A stretch of DNA of 35,753 bases from Novosphingobium sp. (GTDB taxonomy: Bacteria; Pseudomonadota; Alphaproteobacteria; Sphingomonadales; Sphingomonadaceae). The notes below the pieces were generated by a model that worked only from the letters and a program-made list of their open reading frames with translations, had not been told where the DNA came from and did not search any database. The stretch is from assembly GCA_027490345.1 (NCBI GenBank), contig JAIXYF010000409.1:1-35753 (forward strand), written 5' to 3'. The number at the start of each line of letters is the position of its first letter. Position 1 is the stretch's first letter. A program made the position numbers and the translations under genes. Positions 9,102 through 17,419 of the stretch are shown here, piece by piece.

Positions 9102-12100
9102 TCCGCCGGAAAGGCCTCGGCAGCAGCAGCGGCCCGCTGATCGCGCGCGGCCTCCTGCGGATCATAGGACAAGACGCGGCGGCCAATCCAAGGACCTACG
9201 CGCTTTTCCAGACCATCGGCAAGGCTGAACCCGGCAGGCACAAGCAGCAGCGTAAGCAGCGTTGACAGTGCCAAGCCGCCGATCACCACGATGCCCATCG
9301 GCGCGCGCCAGCCGGCATCGCCGCCAAGCGAAACCGCTGTCGGCACCATGCCCGCAATCATGGCGACGGTGGTCATCACGATCGGCTGGGCGCGTTTGTG
9401 CCCCGCCTCGATGATCGCTTCGAGCTTGGGCGTGCCCTTGGCCATCTCCTCGATCGCGAAGTCGATCAGGAGGATCGAGTTCTTGGCAACAATTCCGAAC
9501 AGCATGAGCACGCCAATGAACACCGGCAGCGAAAGCGCCTGCCCCGTGGCCAGAAGCAGCAGCAGGCCGCCCAGCGGAGCGAGGAAGAGCGAGCCCATGT
9601 TAACCAGCGGCGAAATGAACCGGCGATACAGCAGGACCAGAACCGAGAAGACGAGCAAAACGCCTGCGGCCAGCGCCACCATGAAATTGGTGAGCATTTC
9701 CTGCTGCCAGCGATCTTCGCCGGCCGCTGCGTTGGAAACGCCCTGCGGAAGGTTCTTCATGATCGGCAGAGCCTTGATCGCGGCGTCGGCCGTGCCCTTG
9801 ACCACACCAGACGGCAGATCTGCGCCGATGAAGACGCGCCGGTTCTGATTGTAACGCTGAATGCTGGTCGGCCCCGAACCGAAGCCGATGGAGGCCACGC
9901 GCGAGAGCGGCACCGATCCGCCGGAGATGGTTGGCACCGGCAAGTTCTGCAATGTCGCGAGATCGCGGCGCGAAGCCACCGGCAACTTCACCCGGATCGG
10001 CACCTGGCGATCGGAGAGCGAGAATTTGGCGCTGTTCTGGTCGATTTCACCCTGCGTTGCGATGCGGATCACCTGGCTCAGTTCCTGGGTGGTCACACCG
10101 AGCGAGGCCGCCAAATCAAGATGCGGGATAATCACGATCTCCGGGCGACGCAGGTCTGCGCTGATGCGCGGTCCGACGACTTCCTTGAGCCCGCTCATCT
10201 GCTCGACCAGCGTTTGCGCGGTCTTCTGCAGAAGCTCGGGGTCCGAACCGGACAGCATCACGCTGATCGCACGGCCGGAACCGCCACCAGGGCCGCCGCC
10301 GTTCTGATTCATGAAACTGACCCGCGCATCGGCCACTTTCTGCAGGCGAGGGGTCAAGGCGCGTTCGAATTCGATGCTGGAGCGGGTGCGATCCCGCTTC
10401 AGCTCCATGAACACGCGGCCATTACCTTCGTTGATCCGTTCAAGCGCGACGTCGATTTCAGGCTCGTCCTTAACCAGCGCAAGCACTTCGTCGACCTTGC
10501 GCTCGGTTTGCTCGATCGTGGTTCCCGGCACCATTTCGATAGTGATGCGGCTGAAATCGCCGTCGGTTTCGGGGAAGAATTGCGACGGGATAAAGACAAA
10601 CAAGACCACCGTGAAGGCGAGCGAGCCCGCAGCCACGCCCATCATCCACAGACGGTGATCCCGCAGCCGCGCACGGAACCAGCGCCGCGGAAAGCGTTCG
10701 CGATAAGCTGTCACCCGGCTCGTATCCAGCGACCAGGTGAGCACTTTCATATAACGCTGGATCCAGGGCCCGTTACCGTGCTCTTCCTCACCATGCGCGC
10801 GCAGAAAATAGGCTGCGATCATCGGCGTGATCATGCGGGCAACCAGCAACGAAAACATCACCGCGATCACCACAGTGAGTCCAAAGTTCTTGAAGAACTG
10901 CCCGGAAACACCCGGCATCAGCGCCACTGGCAAGAACACCGCGACAATCGAGAAGGTCGTTGCCACGACCGCAAGCCCGATCTCATCTGCCGCATCGATG
11001 GCCGCCTGATAGGCTGATTTGCCCATACGCATGTGGCGCACGATATTCTCGATCTCCACGATCGCATCGTCGACCAGCACACCGGCAACAAGCCCAAGCG
11101 CAAGCAAAGACATCGTGTTGAGGGTAAAGCCGATCAGGCTCATCACCCAGAACGTGGGGATCGACGAAAGCGGGATAGCAATGGCCGAAACAATCGTGGC
11201 ACGCCAATCACGCAGGAAAAAGAACACCACGATGACAGCCAGCACCGCACCTTCGACCATGGCCGACATCGATGACTTGTACTGGTCCTTGGTATAGCCG
11301 ACGCTGGAGAAGAGCTGGATGAAGTGCACCCGGCCGCCTTGCTCCTTCTCGATCTTGCGCAGCTCCTTCACCGTCTCGTCGAAGACGCTGACATCGGATT
11401 CGCCACGCGCCCGGGCGATGCTGAAGGTGACAACCGGCTTGCCATTGTTCTTGGCGATCGAGGTGATTTCGCTGAAACTATCGCGCACATCGGCAACGTC
11501 GGATAGCCGCACCGTGCGTCCGCCCGAAATGCCGACCTGAGTCCGCGACAGTTCGAACGCGCTCGCTGCATTGCCCAGCACGCGCACGGCCTGACGCGAT
11601 CCTGCGACTTCGGCCTTCCCGCCCGCTGCGTTGATATTGACCTGCCGCAGCGCTGCGTTGATCTGGGTGGCGGTGACGCCCTGCGCCTTCATCCGCATCG
11701 GATCGAGAGTGACCGCGATCTCGCGGCTGACGCCGCCATTGCGTTCAACCTCGGCCATGCCGGGCACCGAAAGCAAGCGTTTGCGGACCGAATCGTCGAT
11801 GAACCACGACAACTGCTCGATGGTCATGTCATCGGCAGAGACGGCAAAATAGGCAATGGCATCCGACGAAGTCTGCGCCTTGATCACTTGCGGTTCAAGG
11901 ATGCCATCAGGAAGATCGCCTCGAACCTGATCGACTGCGTTCTTTACCTCATTGACGGCGGCATTGATGTCCGTGCCAATGACAAACTGAACCATCGTCT
12001 GGCTCGACCCTTCGGTCGCGGTCGAGCTCAGCGTGTCGACCCCCGCGATCGTCCGCACGGCAGACTCGATCCGCTGGGTGATCTGGTTTTCGATTTCGGT

Positions 12101-12277
12101 CGGCGCTGCGCCCGGCTGGGAGATGGTGACAATGACGAGCGGGAACTCGATGTCCGGCTGGTCCTGCACCTTCATGCCCATGAAGGCGACAATCCCTGCC
12201 AGCGTCAGGCCGAGGAACATGACGATCGGCACCACAGGATTGCGGATCGACCATGCGGAGATGTTGCGAAAGTTCAT
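9098..12277 (-). CDS. RND family multidrug efflux permease (AcrB/HAE1-like)
   Basis: A 1059-residue proton-driven inner-membrane pump, the usual length for the HAE1 family. It shows the duplicated 12-helix architecture: helix 1 at about 13-33, a large periplasmic loop, helices 2-6 from about 340, a second loop, then the C-terminal helix bundle. The proton-relay aspartates D403-D404 are present in LVAGVLVDDAIVEIENI, and the helix 10 lysine is in FGIVAKNSILLIDFAIE. An SGGGSGRAISV-like stretch near residue 660 belongs to the porter domain. It lies 16 nt after the membrane fusion protein gene and overlaps the following DUF445 gene by 4 nt. No outer-membrane TolC homologue is in the window, so one must be encoded elsewhere. 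Drug range is unknown. Confidence 0.96.
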   Translation of the reverse strand: MNFRNISAWSIRNPVVPIVMFLGLTLAGIVAFMGMKVQDQPDIEFPLVIVTISQPGAAPTEIENQITQRIESAVRTIAGVDTLSSTATEGSSQTMVQFVIGTDINAAVNEVKNAVDQVRGDLPDGILEPQVIKAQTSSDAIAYFAVSADDMTIEQLSWFIDDSVRKRLLSVPGMAEVERNGGVSREIAVTLDPMRMKAQGVTATQINAALRQVNINAAGGKAEVAGSRQAVRVLGNAASAFELSRTQVGISGGRTVRLSDVADVRDSFSEITSIAKNNGKPVVTFSIARARGESDVSVFDETVKELRKIEKEQGGRVHFIQLFSSVGYTKDQYKSSMSAMVEGAVLAVIVVFFFLRDWRATIVSAIAIPLSSIPTFWVMSLIGFTLNTMSLLALGLVAGVLVDDAIVEIENIVRHMRMGKSAYQAAIDAADEIGLAVVATTFSIVAVFLPVALMPGVSGQFFKNFGLTVVIAVMFSLLVARMITPMIAAYFLRAHGEEEHGNGPWIQRYMKVLTWSLDTSRVTAYRERFPRRWFRARLRDHRLWMMGVAAGSLAFTVVLFVFIPSQFFPETDGDFSRITIEMVPGTTIEQTERKVDEVLALVKDEPEIDVALERINEGNGRVFMELKRDRTRSSIEFERALTPRLQKVADARVSFMNQNGGGPGGGSGRAISVMLSGSDPELLQKTAQTLVEQMSGLKEVVGPRISADLRRPEIVIIPHLDLAASLGVTTQELSQVIRIATQGEIDQNSAKFSLSDRQVPIRVKLPVASRRDLATLQNLPVPTISGGSVPLSRVASIGFGSGPTSIQRYNQNRRVFIGADLPSGVVKGTADAAIKALPIMKNLPQGVSNAAAGEDRWQQEMLTNFMVALAAGVLLVFSVLVLLYRRFISPLVNMGSLFLAPLGGLLLLLATGQALSLPVFIGVLMLFGIVAKNSILLIDFAIEEMAKGTPKLEAIIEAGHKRAQPIVMTTVAMIAGMVPTAVSLGGDAGWRAPMGIVVIGGLALSTLLTLLLVPAGFSLADGLEKRVGPWIGRRVLSYDPQEAARDQRAAAAAEAFPAE

Positions 12278-12293
12278 GGGCGCGGCTCGCTGC

Positions 12294-13520
12294 TCATTTG
12301 ACCGGGCGAGCAGCAGTTGAAGCAGAGTTCGCCTTTACAGGGCGAACGACGTCGCCGGGATTGAGGAAGCCACCAGCCCGCATCACCACGCGCTCGCTCC
12401 CGGACAGGCCCGACGCCACCACGATGCCCTGAGCCGTCACATCGCCTGTCTTGACCGTGCGGCGCATGACCTTGTTGGCCTGATCGATGACGTAGACGAA
12501 CGGGCCCTGCTGGTCAGAAAGTATCGCGGATTCGGGCAGGATTGGAGCGGTAACGGACCCGCTGCGGATCTGGGCGCTGGCAAAGCCGCCGGGTCGAAGC
12601 GCGGGATCATAGGCCAGCGCGATGCGAGCAACGCCCTCGCGCGTCTGAGAATCGATTGTGGGTGAAAGCTGCCAGATCTGACCCGTGAACGGCTTGCTTG
12701 TGCCGACCGGCGTTACATCGGCCGATTGCCCTACAGAAAGCTTGGCAAGATCGTTTTCGGCCAGACGGGCCTGCATTTCGAACTGCCCTTCCCGGGCAAT
12801 GCGGAACAGCACACCGCTGCCCGGACTGACGATCTGGCCCGGCTCCACACCGCGCGTGAGCACAAGGCCGGATGCCGGAGCAACGACATTGAGCCTCGCG
12901 CTGCTTGCACGCAATTGTTCAAGCTGAGCTGCTGCAACCCTAACTTGCCCGGTTGCAGCATCGCGGGTCGCGATCAGCCGATCGACATCCGCCTTCGAGA
13001 TGAACCCACGCTCAACCAATTTCAGCGCACGATCGAGATTGGCCTGAGCGATCCGCGCATTCGCTCGTTGGACTTCGATATTGGCGGCCTGTCCGGCAAT
13101 CTGCTGGGCCTGGACCGAACGATCCACAACAGCCAGCACTTGTCCGGCTCGCACCCAGTCACCTGCGTCCACGAGCACGTTGATAACCTGGCCGCCTTCG
13201 CCGGCGATCCCAACCGGCATTTCTCGGCGCGCGGCGATCGTGCCGCTGGCGGTGATTGAGCCCGTCACGCTGGTGAGACCGGGCGTGATAACGCTGACGG
13301 ACTGCGCTTGCGCGCTCCGCGATTCTTCCGTTCCAGTCGCGGCCGGCGTCCGGTGCATAAAGTAATAGGTAAGGCCCAAGGCGAGCGCGATCAACGTGCC
13401 TACGATCACCATGCGGCGCCGGCTGCCGTCGGGCACGCCGAAGTCACCATCGCCCGATGCCGGTTCGATAGCTGGCTGCAGCCCGTTCTTGATCGTCGAT
13501 TCGTAATTCATGTCGTTCAC
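12294..13520 (-). CDS. RND efflux periplasmic adaptor (membrane fusion protein)
   Basis: A 408-residue adaptor that links the RND pump to an outer-membrane channel. One N-terminal transmembrane anchor is visible (MVIVGTLIALALGLTYYFM, about residues 37-55). The lipoyl/barrel-sandwich halves (GQVINVLVDAGDWVRAGQVLAVVD and SARLNVVAPASGLVLTRGVEPGQIV) surround a short alpha-hairpin, followed by the beta-barrel (ADVTPVGTSKPFTGQIWQLSP). It is the first gene of the operon with the pump. The start is uncertain: GTG at 13520 has AAGG only 3 nt away, and ATG at 13511 has it about 12 nt away. A 30-bp inverted repeat 58 nt upstream is the probable control site. Confidence 0.94.
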   Translation of the reverse strand: MNDMNYESTIKNGLQPAIEPASGDGDFGVPDGSRRRMVIVGTLIALALGLTYYFMHRTPAATGTEESRSAQAQSVSVITPGLTSVTGSITASGTIAARREMPVGIAGEGGQVINVLVDAGDWVRAGQVLAVVDRSVQAQQIAGQAANIEVQRANARIAQANLDRALKLVERGFISKADVDRLIATRDAATGQVRVAAAQLEQLRASSARLNVVAPASGLVLTRGVEPGQIVSPGSGVLFRIAREGQFEMQARLAENDLAKLSVGQSADVTPVGTSKPFTGQIWQLSPTIDSQTREGVARIALAYDPALRPGGFASAQIRSGSVTAPILPESAILSDQQGPFVYVIDQANKVMRRTVKTGDVTAQGIVVASGLSGSERVVMRAGGFLNPGDVVRPVKANSASTAARPVK

Positions 13521-13577
13521 GTGCCTTAGTCCCGGTCGGGCGCCGCCATCCCAGGGCTGGGTATTCCCTGGCCCGAT

Positions 13578-13607
13578 GGAAGTGTATTATCTGACTATAT
13601 CACTTCC
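13578..13607. promoter_or_regulatory. 30-bp inverted repeat, candidate operator/promoter of the RND operon
   Basis: GGAAGTG (13578-13584) and CACTTCC (13601-13607) are exact reverse complements 16 nt apart. On the - strand the AT-rich centre contains TAATAC (13589-13584), with TTGCGG (13611-13606) 16 nt upstream as a possible -35. A repeat of this size over a promoter is what a TetR/AcrR-type efflux repressor would bind. No such regulator gene is adjacent. Confidence 0.5.
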
Positions 13608-13775
13608 CGCAAGCGCGGGTAGACACGCTGATGCCGCACGCCACCGACCGGATAGCGGACCATCCGACGAGTGACAATTATGGCTCGACAAAGAGCATGA
13701 ACATTTGATTCCATCGTGGCTTCGATGCCACCAGAACTGGATCCGGGCATTCGCCTTTTAGGGCACACCAAAGCA

Positions 13776-13807
13776 AATGGCCGCTCCGCACTTGCGGAAC
13801 GGCCATT
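13776..13807 (-). terminator. Hairpin downstream of sciP, probable terminator
   Basis: AATGGCCG (13776-13783) pairs with CGGCCATT (13800-13807), and TCCGCA (13785-13790) with TGCGGA (13793-13798), with one mismatch between the two blocks. On the - strand it comes 41 nt after the sciP stop and is followed by a modest T-rich run (TTTGCTTTGG). Confidence 0.65.
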
Positions 13808-13848
13808 GTGAAATCGTGAACGTTCCGGCGCCCCTGCGCGCCAGACAA

Positions 13849-14148
13849 TCAGAACTTCAGCTGGCGCTCATAAAGATCGCGGTAGTGCTGGATGCGCGTC
13901 ACACGGAGGCCCTGCATGCCTGAACGATCAACCGCGCGCTGCCACGAGGCGAATTCTTCCAGCGTAAGGCTGTAGCGCTCACAGACCTCGTCGATCGTAA
14001 GCAGCCCGCCGTTAACCGCGGCCACGACTTCGGCCTTGCGCCGGACGACCCACCGAGTGGTCGAAGGGGGCGGCAGGCTATCCAGCGTCAACGGTTCGCC
14101 AAGCGGACCAATGACTTGCGACGGCTTGATTTTCTGGTTCTCAATCAT
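13849..14148 (-). CDS. sciP: DUF1153 protein, SciP-like CtrA inhibitor
   Basis: A 99-residue helix-turn-helix protein matching DUF1153 over almost its whole length (VIGPLGEPLTLDSLPPP, then RWVVRRKAEVVAAVNGGLLTIDEVCERYSLTLEEFASWQRAV). In Caulobacter the family member SciP binds CtrA and blocks it from recruiting RNA polymerase, which limits the cell-cycle regulon in G1. The same role here is inferred from homology. The ATG at 14148 was chosen because the conserved part begins a few residues later; a longer frame to 14223 exists. The gene overlaps the end of an upstream small gene by 8 nt, and a GATTC (GANTC-type) site lies 4 nt before its start codon. Confidence 0.93.
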   Translation of the reverse strand: MIENQKIKPSQVIGPLGEPLTLDSLPPPSTTRWVVRRKAEVVAAVNGGLLTIDEVCERYSLTLEEFASWQRAVDRSGMQGLRVTRIQHYRDLYERQLKF

Positions 14149-14509
14149 GTCGATTCTCGTTTGGTCGACGCTGCGGGGCGACGTCGGGAACTGCGCCCTT
14201 ATTGCCTGCCGTGTCATTTCCATTCACTGAAAAGGCGGGGTTAACAGCGCCTTCAGCTTCCATTTCAACGTATCTGAGCAACGCCGCAGCGGACCCGTGA
14301 AAACTTCCGCCCTCTCTGGCCTGCGTGCCCGCCGTGCCATGATTGTCCCGACTTCCGGCCAGAGCTGCCGCTGCGCCGCCGGCGAGTGCACCGCGGGTAT
14401 CGTGAGCCGCGACCAGCCGAGCGCATAGCTCGCTCCAGCCAAGCGGACGCAGCCTTCGGCTCGAATCGTCCGGAATGACATGCGGTGAATCGGGGAATCT
14501 CATCTCCAT
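14141..14509 (-). CDS. Small hypothetical protein overlapping sciP
   Basis: A 122-residue protein with no recognised domain and no signal peptide or membrane segment. The N-terminal half (FPDSPHVIPDDSSRRLRPLGWSELCARLVAAHDTR) looks like folded protein, while the C-terminal part is Gly/Ala/Asn-rich. The ATG at 14509 is preceded by AGGGA 6-7 nt upstream. The stop at 14141 falls 8 nt inside sciP, which suggests translational coupling. Three GANTC sites lie within its first 50 bases. I am fairly but not fully sure that it is a real gene: its place, its start signal and the coupling support it; its function is unknown. Confidence 0.6.
   Translation of the reverse strand: MEMRFPDSPHVIPDDSSRRLRPLGWSELCARLVAAHDTRGALAGGAAAALAGSRDNHGTAGTQAREGGSFHGSAAALLRYVEMEAEGAVNPAFSVNGNDTAGNKGAVPDVAPQRRPNENRHD
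14463..14499. promoter_or_regulatory. Cluster of three GANTC sites upstream of sciP
   Basis: GAATC occurs at 14463-14467, 14487-14491 and 14495-14499, with a fourth site, GATTC, at 14152-14156. GANTC is the target of the alphaproteobacterial cell-cycle methylase CcrM, and such sites in promoters are read by GcrA. A regulatory role here is inferred. Confidence 0.4.
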
Positions 14510-14652
14510 GAGCCGGTCCCTAACCCATAGTCCTATAAAGGAGGGTAAAGCCGCCCTTCACCAAGAGTTAGGTTTTGACCAAAACGGACTGACCTCAGCC
14601 CCCCCCGTTTTTAGACCTGCCGCTTGCCCCGGAAAGGCTCTATGGGGCCCAA

Positions 14653-15873
14653 ATGCAAAACTACCCGGGCTCTTGCGGTGATTCTGCCGGCCCTCGCCCT
14701 TCCAATGAGCCCTCGCCCGCCTCTTCGCTTGATGCACGCGAGGCCGCTGACCTTTTTTCGCTTGCCGCCGCTGGGGGGCCGAAGCGAATCGTCGTTGCCA
14801 TGTCGGGCGGAGTAGATAGCTCGGTGGTGGCCGGGATCGCCGCAAGAAGCGGCGCCGAGGTCATCGGCGTGACATTGCAGCTCTATGATTACGGCGCCGC
14901 CACCGGCAGGAAGGGCGCGTGCTGCGCTGGCGACGATATCCGCGATGCCCGCGCTGTCGCTGATCGGCTGGGCATTGCGCACTATGTCTTCGATCATGAA
15001 ACCCGTTTCCGGGAAGATGTCGTCGAGCGGTTCGCGGACGATTATCTTTCGGGACGCACGCCGATCCCCTGCATTCGCTGCAACATGGGGCCCAAGTTCA
15101 CGGACCTGCTGACGATGGCGCGTGACCTTGGTGCCGACTGCCTCGCCACCGGGCACTATGTGCGGCGGATTGCCGGAGCACATGGCCCGCAGCTGCACCG
15201 TGCGGTCGATCCAGCACGCGACCAGTCCTACTTCCTTTATGGAACCACCGAAGAACAGCTCGATTTCCTGCGCTTCCCGCTGGGCGGCCTGCCCAAATCG
15301 GAAGTGCGCGCCATGGCCGCCGCGCTGGGACTGGGTGTTGCGGCCAAGCCGGATAGCCAGGACATCTGTTTCGTACCTGATGGCGACTACGCATCGATCG
15401 TTACGAAGCTTCGCCCGGAAGGTTCAGCGCCGGGCGAGATCGTCCACGCGGCAACCGGTGCCGTGCTTGGCACCCACCGCGGAGTAATTCACTACACGGT
15501 CGGCCAGCGTCGCGGCCTTGAAATCGGCGGGCAGAGCGAGCCACTCTATGTCACGGCACTCGATGCACCTGCCCGGCGCGTGATGGTTGGCCCAAAGGCC
15601 ATGCTTGCAGTGGGCTTTGCCAGGCTGGTTGAAACGAACCGCATCGGGCCGATGCCTGTAGGAACGCAGCTTGGTGCGAAAGTGCGGTCGCTCGCCAAGC
15701 CGGTCCCAGTGGTCATCGAGGGCGCCATGGGCAGCGGGGCTCCCTGTGCCATTCGCTTCCTTCAGCCCGAGTTCGGGGTCGCACCAGGGCAGGCGGCCGT
15801 GATCTACGACGAAGACCGCGTTGTCGGTGGCGGCTGGATCGAGGCAACGTCGCCTTGGGACAGCCAAGGGTAG
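14653..15873 (+). CDS. mnmA: tRNA-specific 2-thiouridylase MnmA
   Basis: This enzyme activates U34 of Lys, Glu and Gln tRNAs with ATP and inserts sulfur relayed from the cysteine desulfurase system. The PP-loop SGGVDSS is at 51-57. The two catalytic cysteines are present: C143 in [10 protein letters not shown] and C239 in [24 protein letters not shown] and the VGQRRGL motif complete the family pattern. At 406 residues it is longer than the usual 360-380, because about 40 unconserved residues precede the PP-loop strand. The ATG at 14653 has only a loose GGGG upstream, so a later start is possible. The stop is 3 nt from the convergent hypothetical gene. Confidence 0.96.
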   Translation: MQNYPGSCGDSAGPRPSNEPSPASSLDAREAADLFSLAAAGGPKRIVVAMSGGVDSSVVAGIAARSGAEVIGVTLQLYDYGAATGRKGACCAGDDIRDARAVADRLGIAHYVFDHETRFREDVVERFADDYLSGRTPIPCIRCNMGPKFTDLLTMARDLGADCLATGHYVRRIAGAHGPQLHRAVDPARDQSYFLYGTTEEQLDFLRFPLGGLPKSEVRAMAAALGLGVAAKPDSQDICFVPDGDYASIVTKLRPEGSAPGEIVHAATGAVLGTHRGVIHYTVGQRRGLEIGGQSEPLYVTALDAPARRVMVGPKAMLAVGFARLVETNRIGPMPVGTQLGAKVRSLAKPVPVVIEGAMGSGAPCAIRFLQPEFGVAPGQAAVIYDEDRVVGGGWIEATSPWDSQG

Positions 15874-15876
15874 GTC

Positions 15877-16248
15877 TTACTCGTCCCACGGCTCAAGAAC
15901 GCAGCCCGAGCCTTGTCGATAGGTGGCCGTCTGCCGCGCAATCAGCGGAAAGCGCGCCGTCACGCTGCGGGCAGACGTATCTTCCGCAAGCGTGATCAGT
16001 TGCATGCCCGGTTCGAAGTCCTTGCGGCAATCCCCCAGCGGTCGGCCGCCGACGAACCGGCACGAACAGGCAACCCGAGCCCCATAGGCGGCGCCTGTCA
16101 CGGCATAGCCATGCAGCTGCGGCCAGACGAATGCGCCCGCACCGCCCAAGATGGCAAGCGCCACGAACGACCAGCGCAAGGCCCTGCGGCGCGGTTGAGC
16201 GGTCTGCGAGGCAAGTTTGGGGGAAGCAGATGGTTTGGCCATTGCCAT
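15877..16248 (-). CDS. Conserved-looking membrane-anchored hypothetical protein
   Basis: A 123-residue protein with a basic N-terminus, one transmembrane helix (about residues 27-43, SFVALAILGGAGAFVWP) and a short exported domain with four cysteines (ACSCRFVGGRPLGDCRKDFEPG ... GSGCVLEPW), which could form disulfides in the periplasm. No family name is recognised. It is divergent from the lipoprotein serine hydrolase gene with only 33 nt between the two starts, and the two may act together (inference). The start may be either of two ATGs two codons apart (16248 or 16242). Confidence 0.8.
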   Translation of the reverse strand: MAMAKPSASPKLASQTAQPRRRALRWSFVALAILGGAGAFVWPQLHGYAVTGAAYGARVACSCRFVGGRPLGDCRKDFEPGMQLITLAEDTSARSVTARFPLIARQTATYRQGSGCVLEPWDE

Positions 16249-16281
16249 TCCGGGTCGATCTGGAGGAAAGCTGGCCGCCTG

Positions 16282-17412
16282 ATGGCCCGCATGTATCTTG
16301 CCCTTATCGCCCCCCTGGCGCTTGTGCCAGCCCTGATCGGGTGCAGTCCGGTCCAGACTCCGGTGCAGCCTCCTGTTTCGGCTGATGCTCTAAGAGCCGT
16401 CTCCTCAAATCCCGGCATCCCGCGTGAAGAACTGGCGCGCCGGATCGACGGCCTGTTCAGCGCAGAGGATGCGGCTGAAACCCGTGCGGTGATCGTGATG
16501 CGGGGCGGGCGGATCATCGGCGAACGCTATGGGCCAGGGTATCACGAAAACACCCGCTTCGTGAGCTGGTCGATGGCTAAAACGATCACCGGTGTGATGA
16601 TCGGAATGCTCATTTCGGATGGTCGTCTGCGCTTGGACGAGCCGGCTCCGATACCGGCCTGGCAACGGCCGGGCGATCCGCGCGGCGAGATAACGCTGCG
16701 CCAGCTCCTGCAGATGCGATCAGGCCTGCGCCACGCCGAAGCGATTTCGCCGCCGTGGAGGTCGGACGAAGTGCGCATGCTGTTCCTTGATGGGCGCGAC
16801 GCAATGGCGCGCTATGCCGAGGATCAGCCGCTGCAGCACGAGCCGGGCCGGAAGTGGGTCTATTCCAGTGCGACCAGTGTGATTCTGGCCGATCTTGCGG
16901 CACGCGTTCTGGCTCCGGCACCCGATCCGGAAAGCCGCCGCCGGGCCGTTGCGGAATACTTGCGGACCCGCTTGTTCGAGCCTGCGGGCATGCGCTCGAT
17001 GCTGCCCGAGTTCGATGCTTCGGGCACCTTGATCGGTGGGAGCCTGATTCATGGCACGGCGCGGGATTGGGCACGTTTTGGGGAGTTCCTGCGCAATCGC
17101 GGTGCTGTGGCGGGTGCGCAGCTCGTGCCCCGCCAGTGGATCGACTTCATGGTCACGCCTTCCCCGCGCGAGTCGCAGTATGGTGCGCAGATCTGGCTCA
17201 ACCGCACCCCGACAACCGGCAAGCCTGCCCTCTTTCCAGACCGCGGGCCGCGCGATCTGTTTGCCTGCCTTGGTCATCTTGGCCAGTTTGTATTGGTCTC
17301 GCCATCGCGGCGGCTGGTCGTGGTGCGGCTGGGTAAGACACAGGAAGACCGACTTGATCCGGTGACGGCCCGGTTAGGCGACCTCGTTGCCCTGTTCCAG
17401 CAGGACGAATGA
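16282..17412 (+). CDS. Lipoprotein serine hydrolase, class C beta-lactamase-like
   Basis: A 376-residue member of the beta-lactamase/DD-peptidase-like family. The N-terminus is a lipoprotein signal (LALIAPLALVPALIGC) with the lipidated cysteine at position 21, so it should be attached to the membrane on the periplasmic side. The S-x-x-K motif is SMAK (S97, K100). The second motif is YSS, and a third HxG-like motif is GHLGQ near residue 335. The chosen ATG places the signal peptide correctly; a GGAGG lies 15 nt upstream, rather far, and the reading frame remains open upstream without conserved features. It differs from the hydrolase at 3345-4532 in anchoring and in its third motif. The substrate is unknown (esterase, peptidase or amidase). 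Confidence 0.9.
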   Translation: MARMYLALIAPLALVPALIGCSPVQTPVQPPVSADALRAVSSNPGIPREELARRIDGLFSAEDAAETRAVIVMRGGRIIGERYGPGYHENTRFVSWSMAKTITGVMIGMLISDGRLRLDEPAPIPAWQRPGDPRGEITLRQLLQMRSGLRHAEAISPPWRSDEVRMLFLDGRDAMARYAEDQPLQHEPGRKWVYSSATSVILADLAARVLAPAPDPESRRRAVAEYLRTRLFEPAGMRSMLPEFDASGTLIGGSLIHGTARDWARFGEFLRNRGAVAGAQLVPRQWIDFMVTPSPRESQYGAQIWLNRTPTTGKPALFPDRGPRDLFACLGHLGQFVLVSPSRRLVVVRLGKTQEDRLDPVTARLGDLVALFQQDE

Positions 17413-17419
17413 AACCCGC

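Larger units (their letters stand above)
13521..13848. other. 328-bp intergenic region between the RND operon and sciP
   Basis: No coding sequence is supported here. It holds the upstream region of the RND operon (inverted repeat at 13578-13607 and an adjacent CCCGC-AAGC-GCGGG hairpin at 13606-13619), a small hairpin GTGGC-TTCGAT-GCCAC at 13716-13731 of unknown role, and the terminator-like hairpin of sciP at 13776-13807. Confidence 0.6.

Noticed and set aside
9398-11017. 539-codon open frame on the + strand inside the RND pump gene
   Set aside because: It is antisense to a certain gene. The His/Arg/Gln-rich translation is typical of a reversed membrane-protein sequence.
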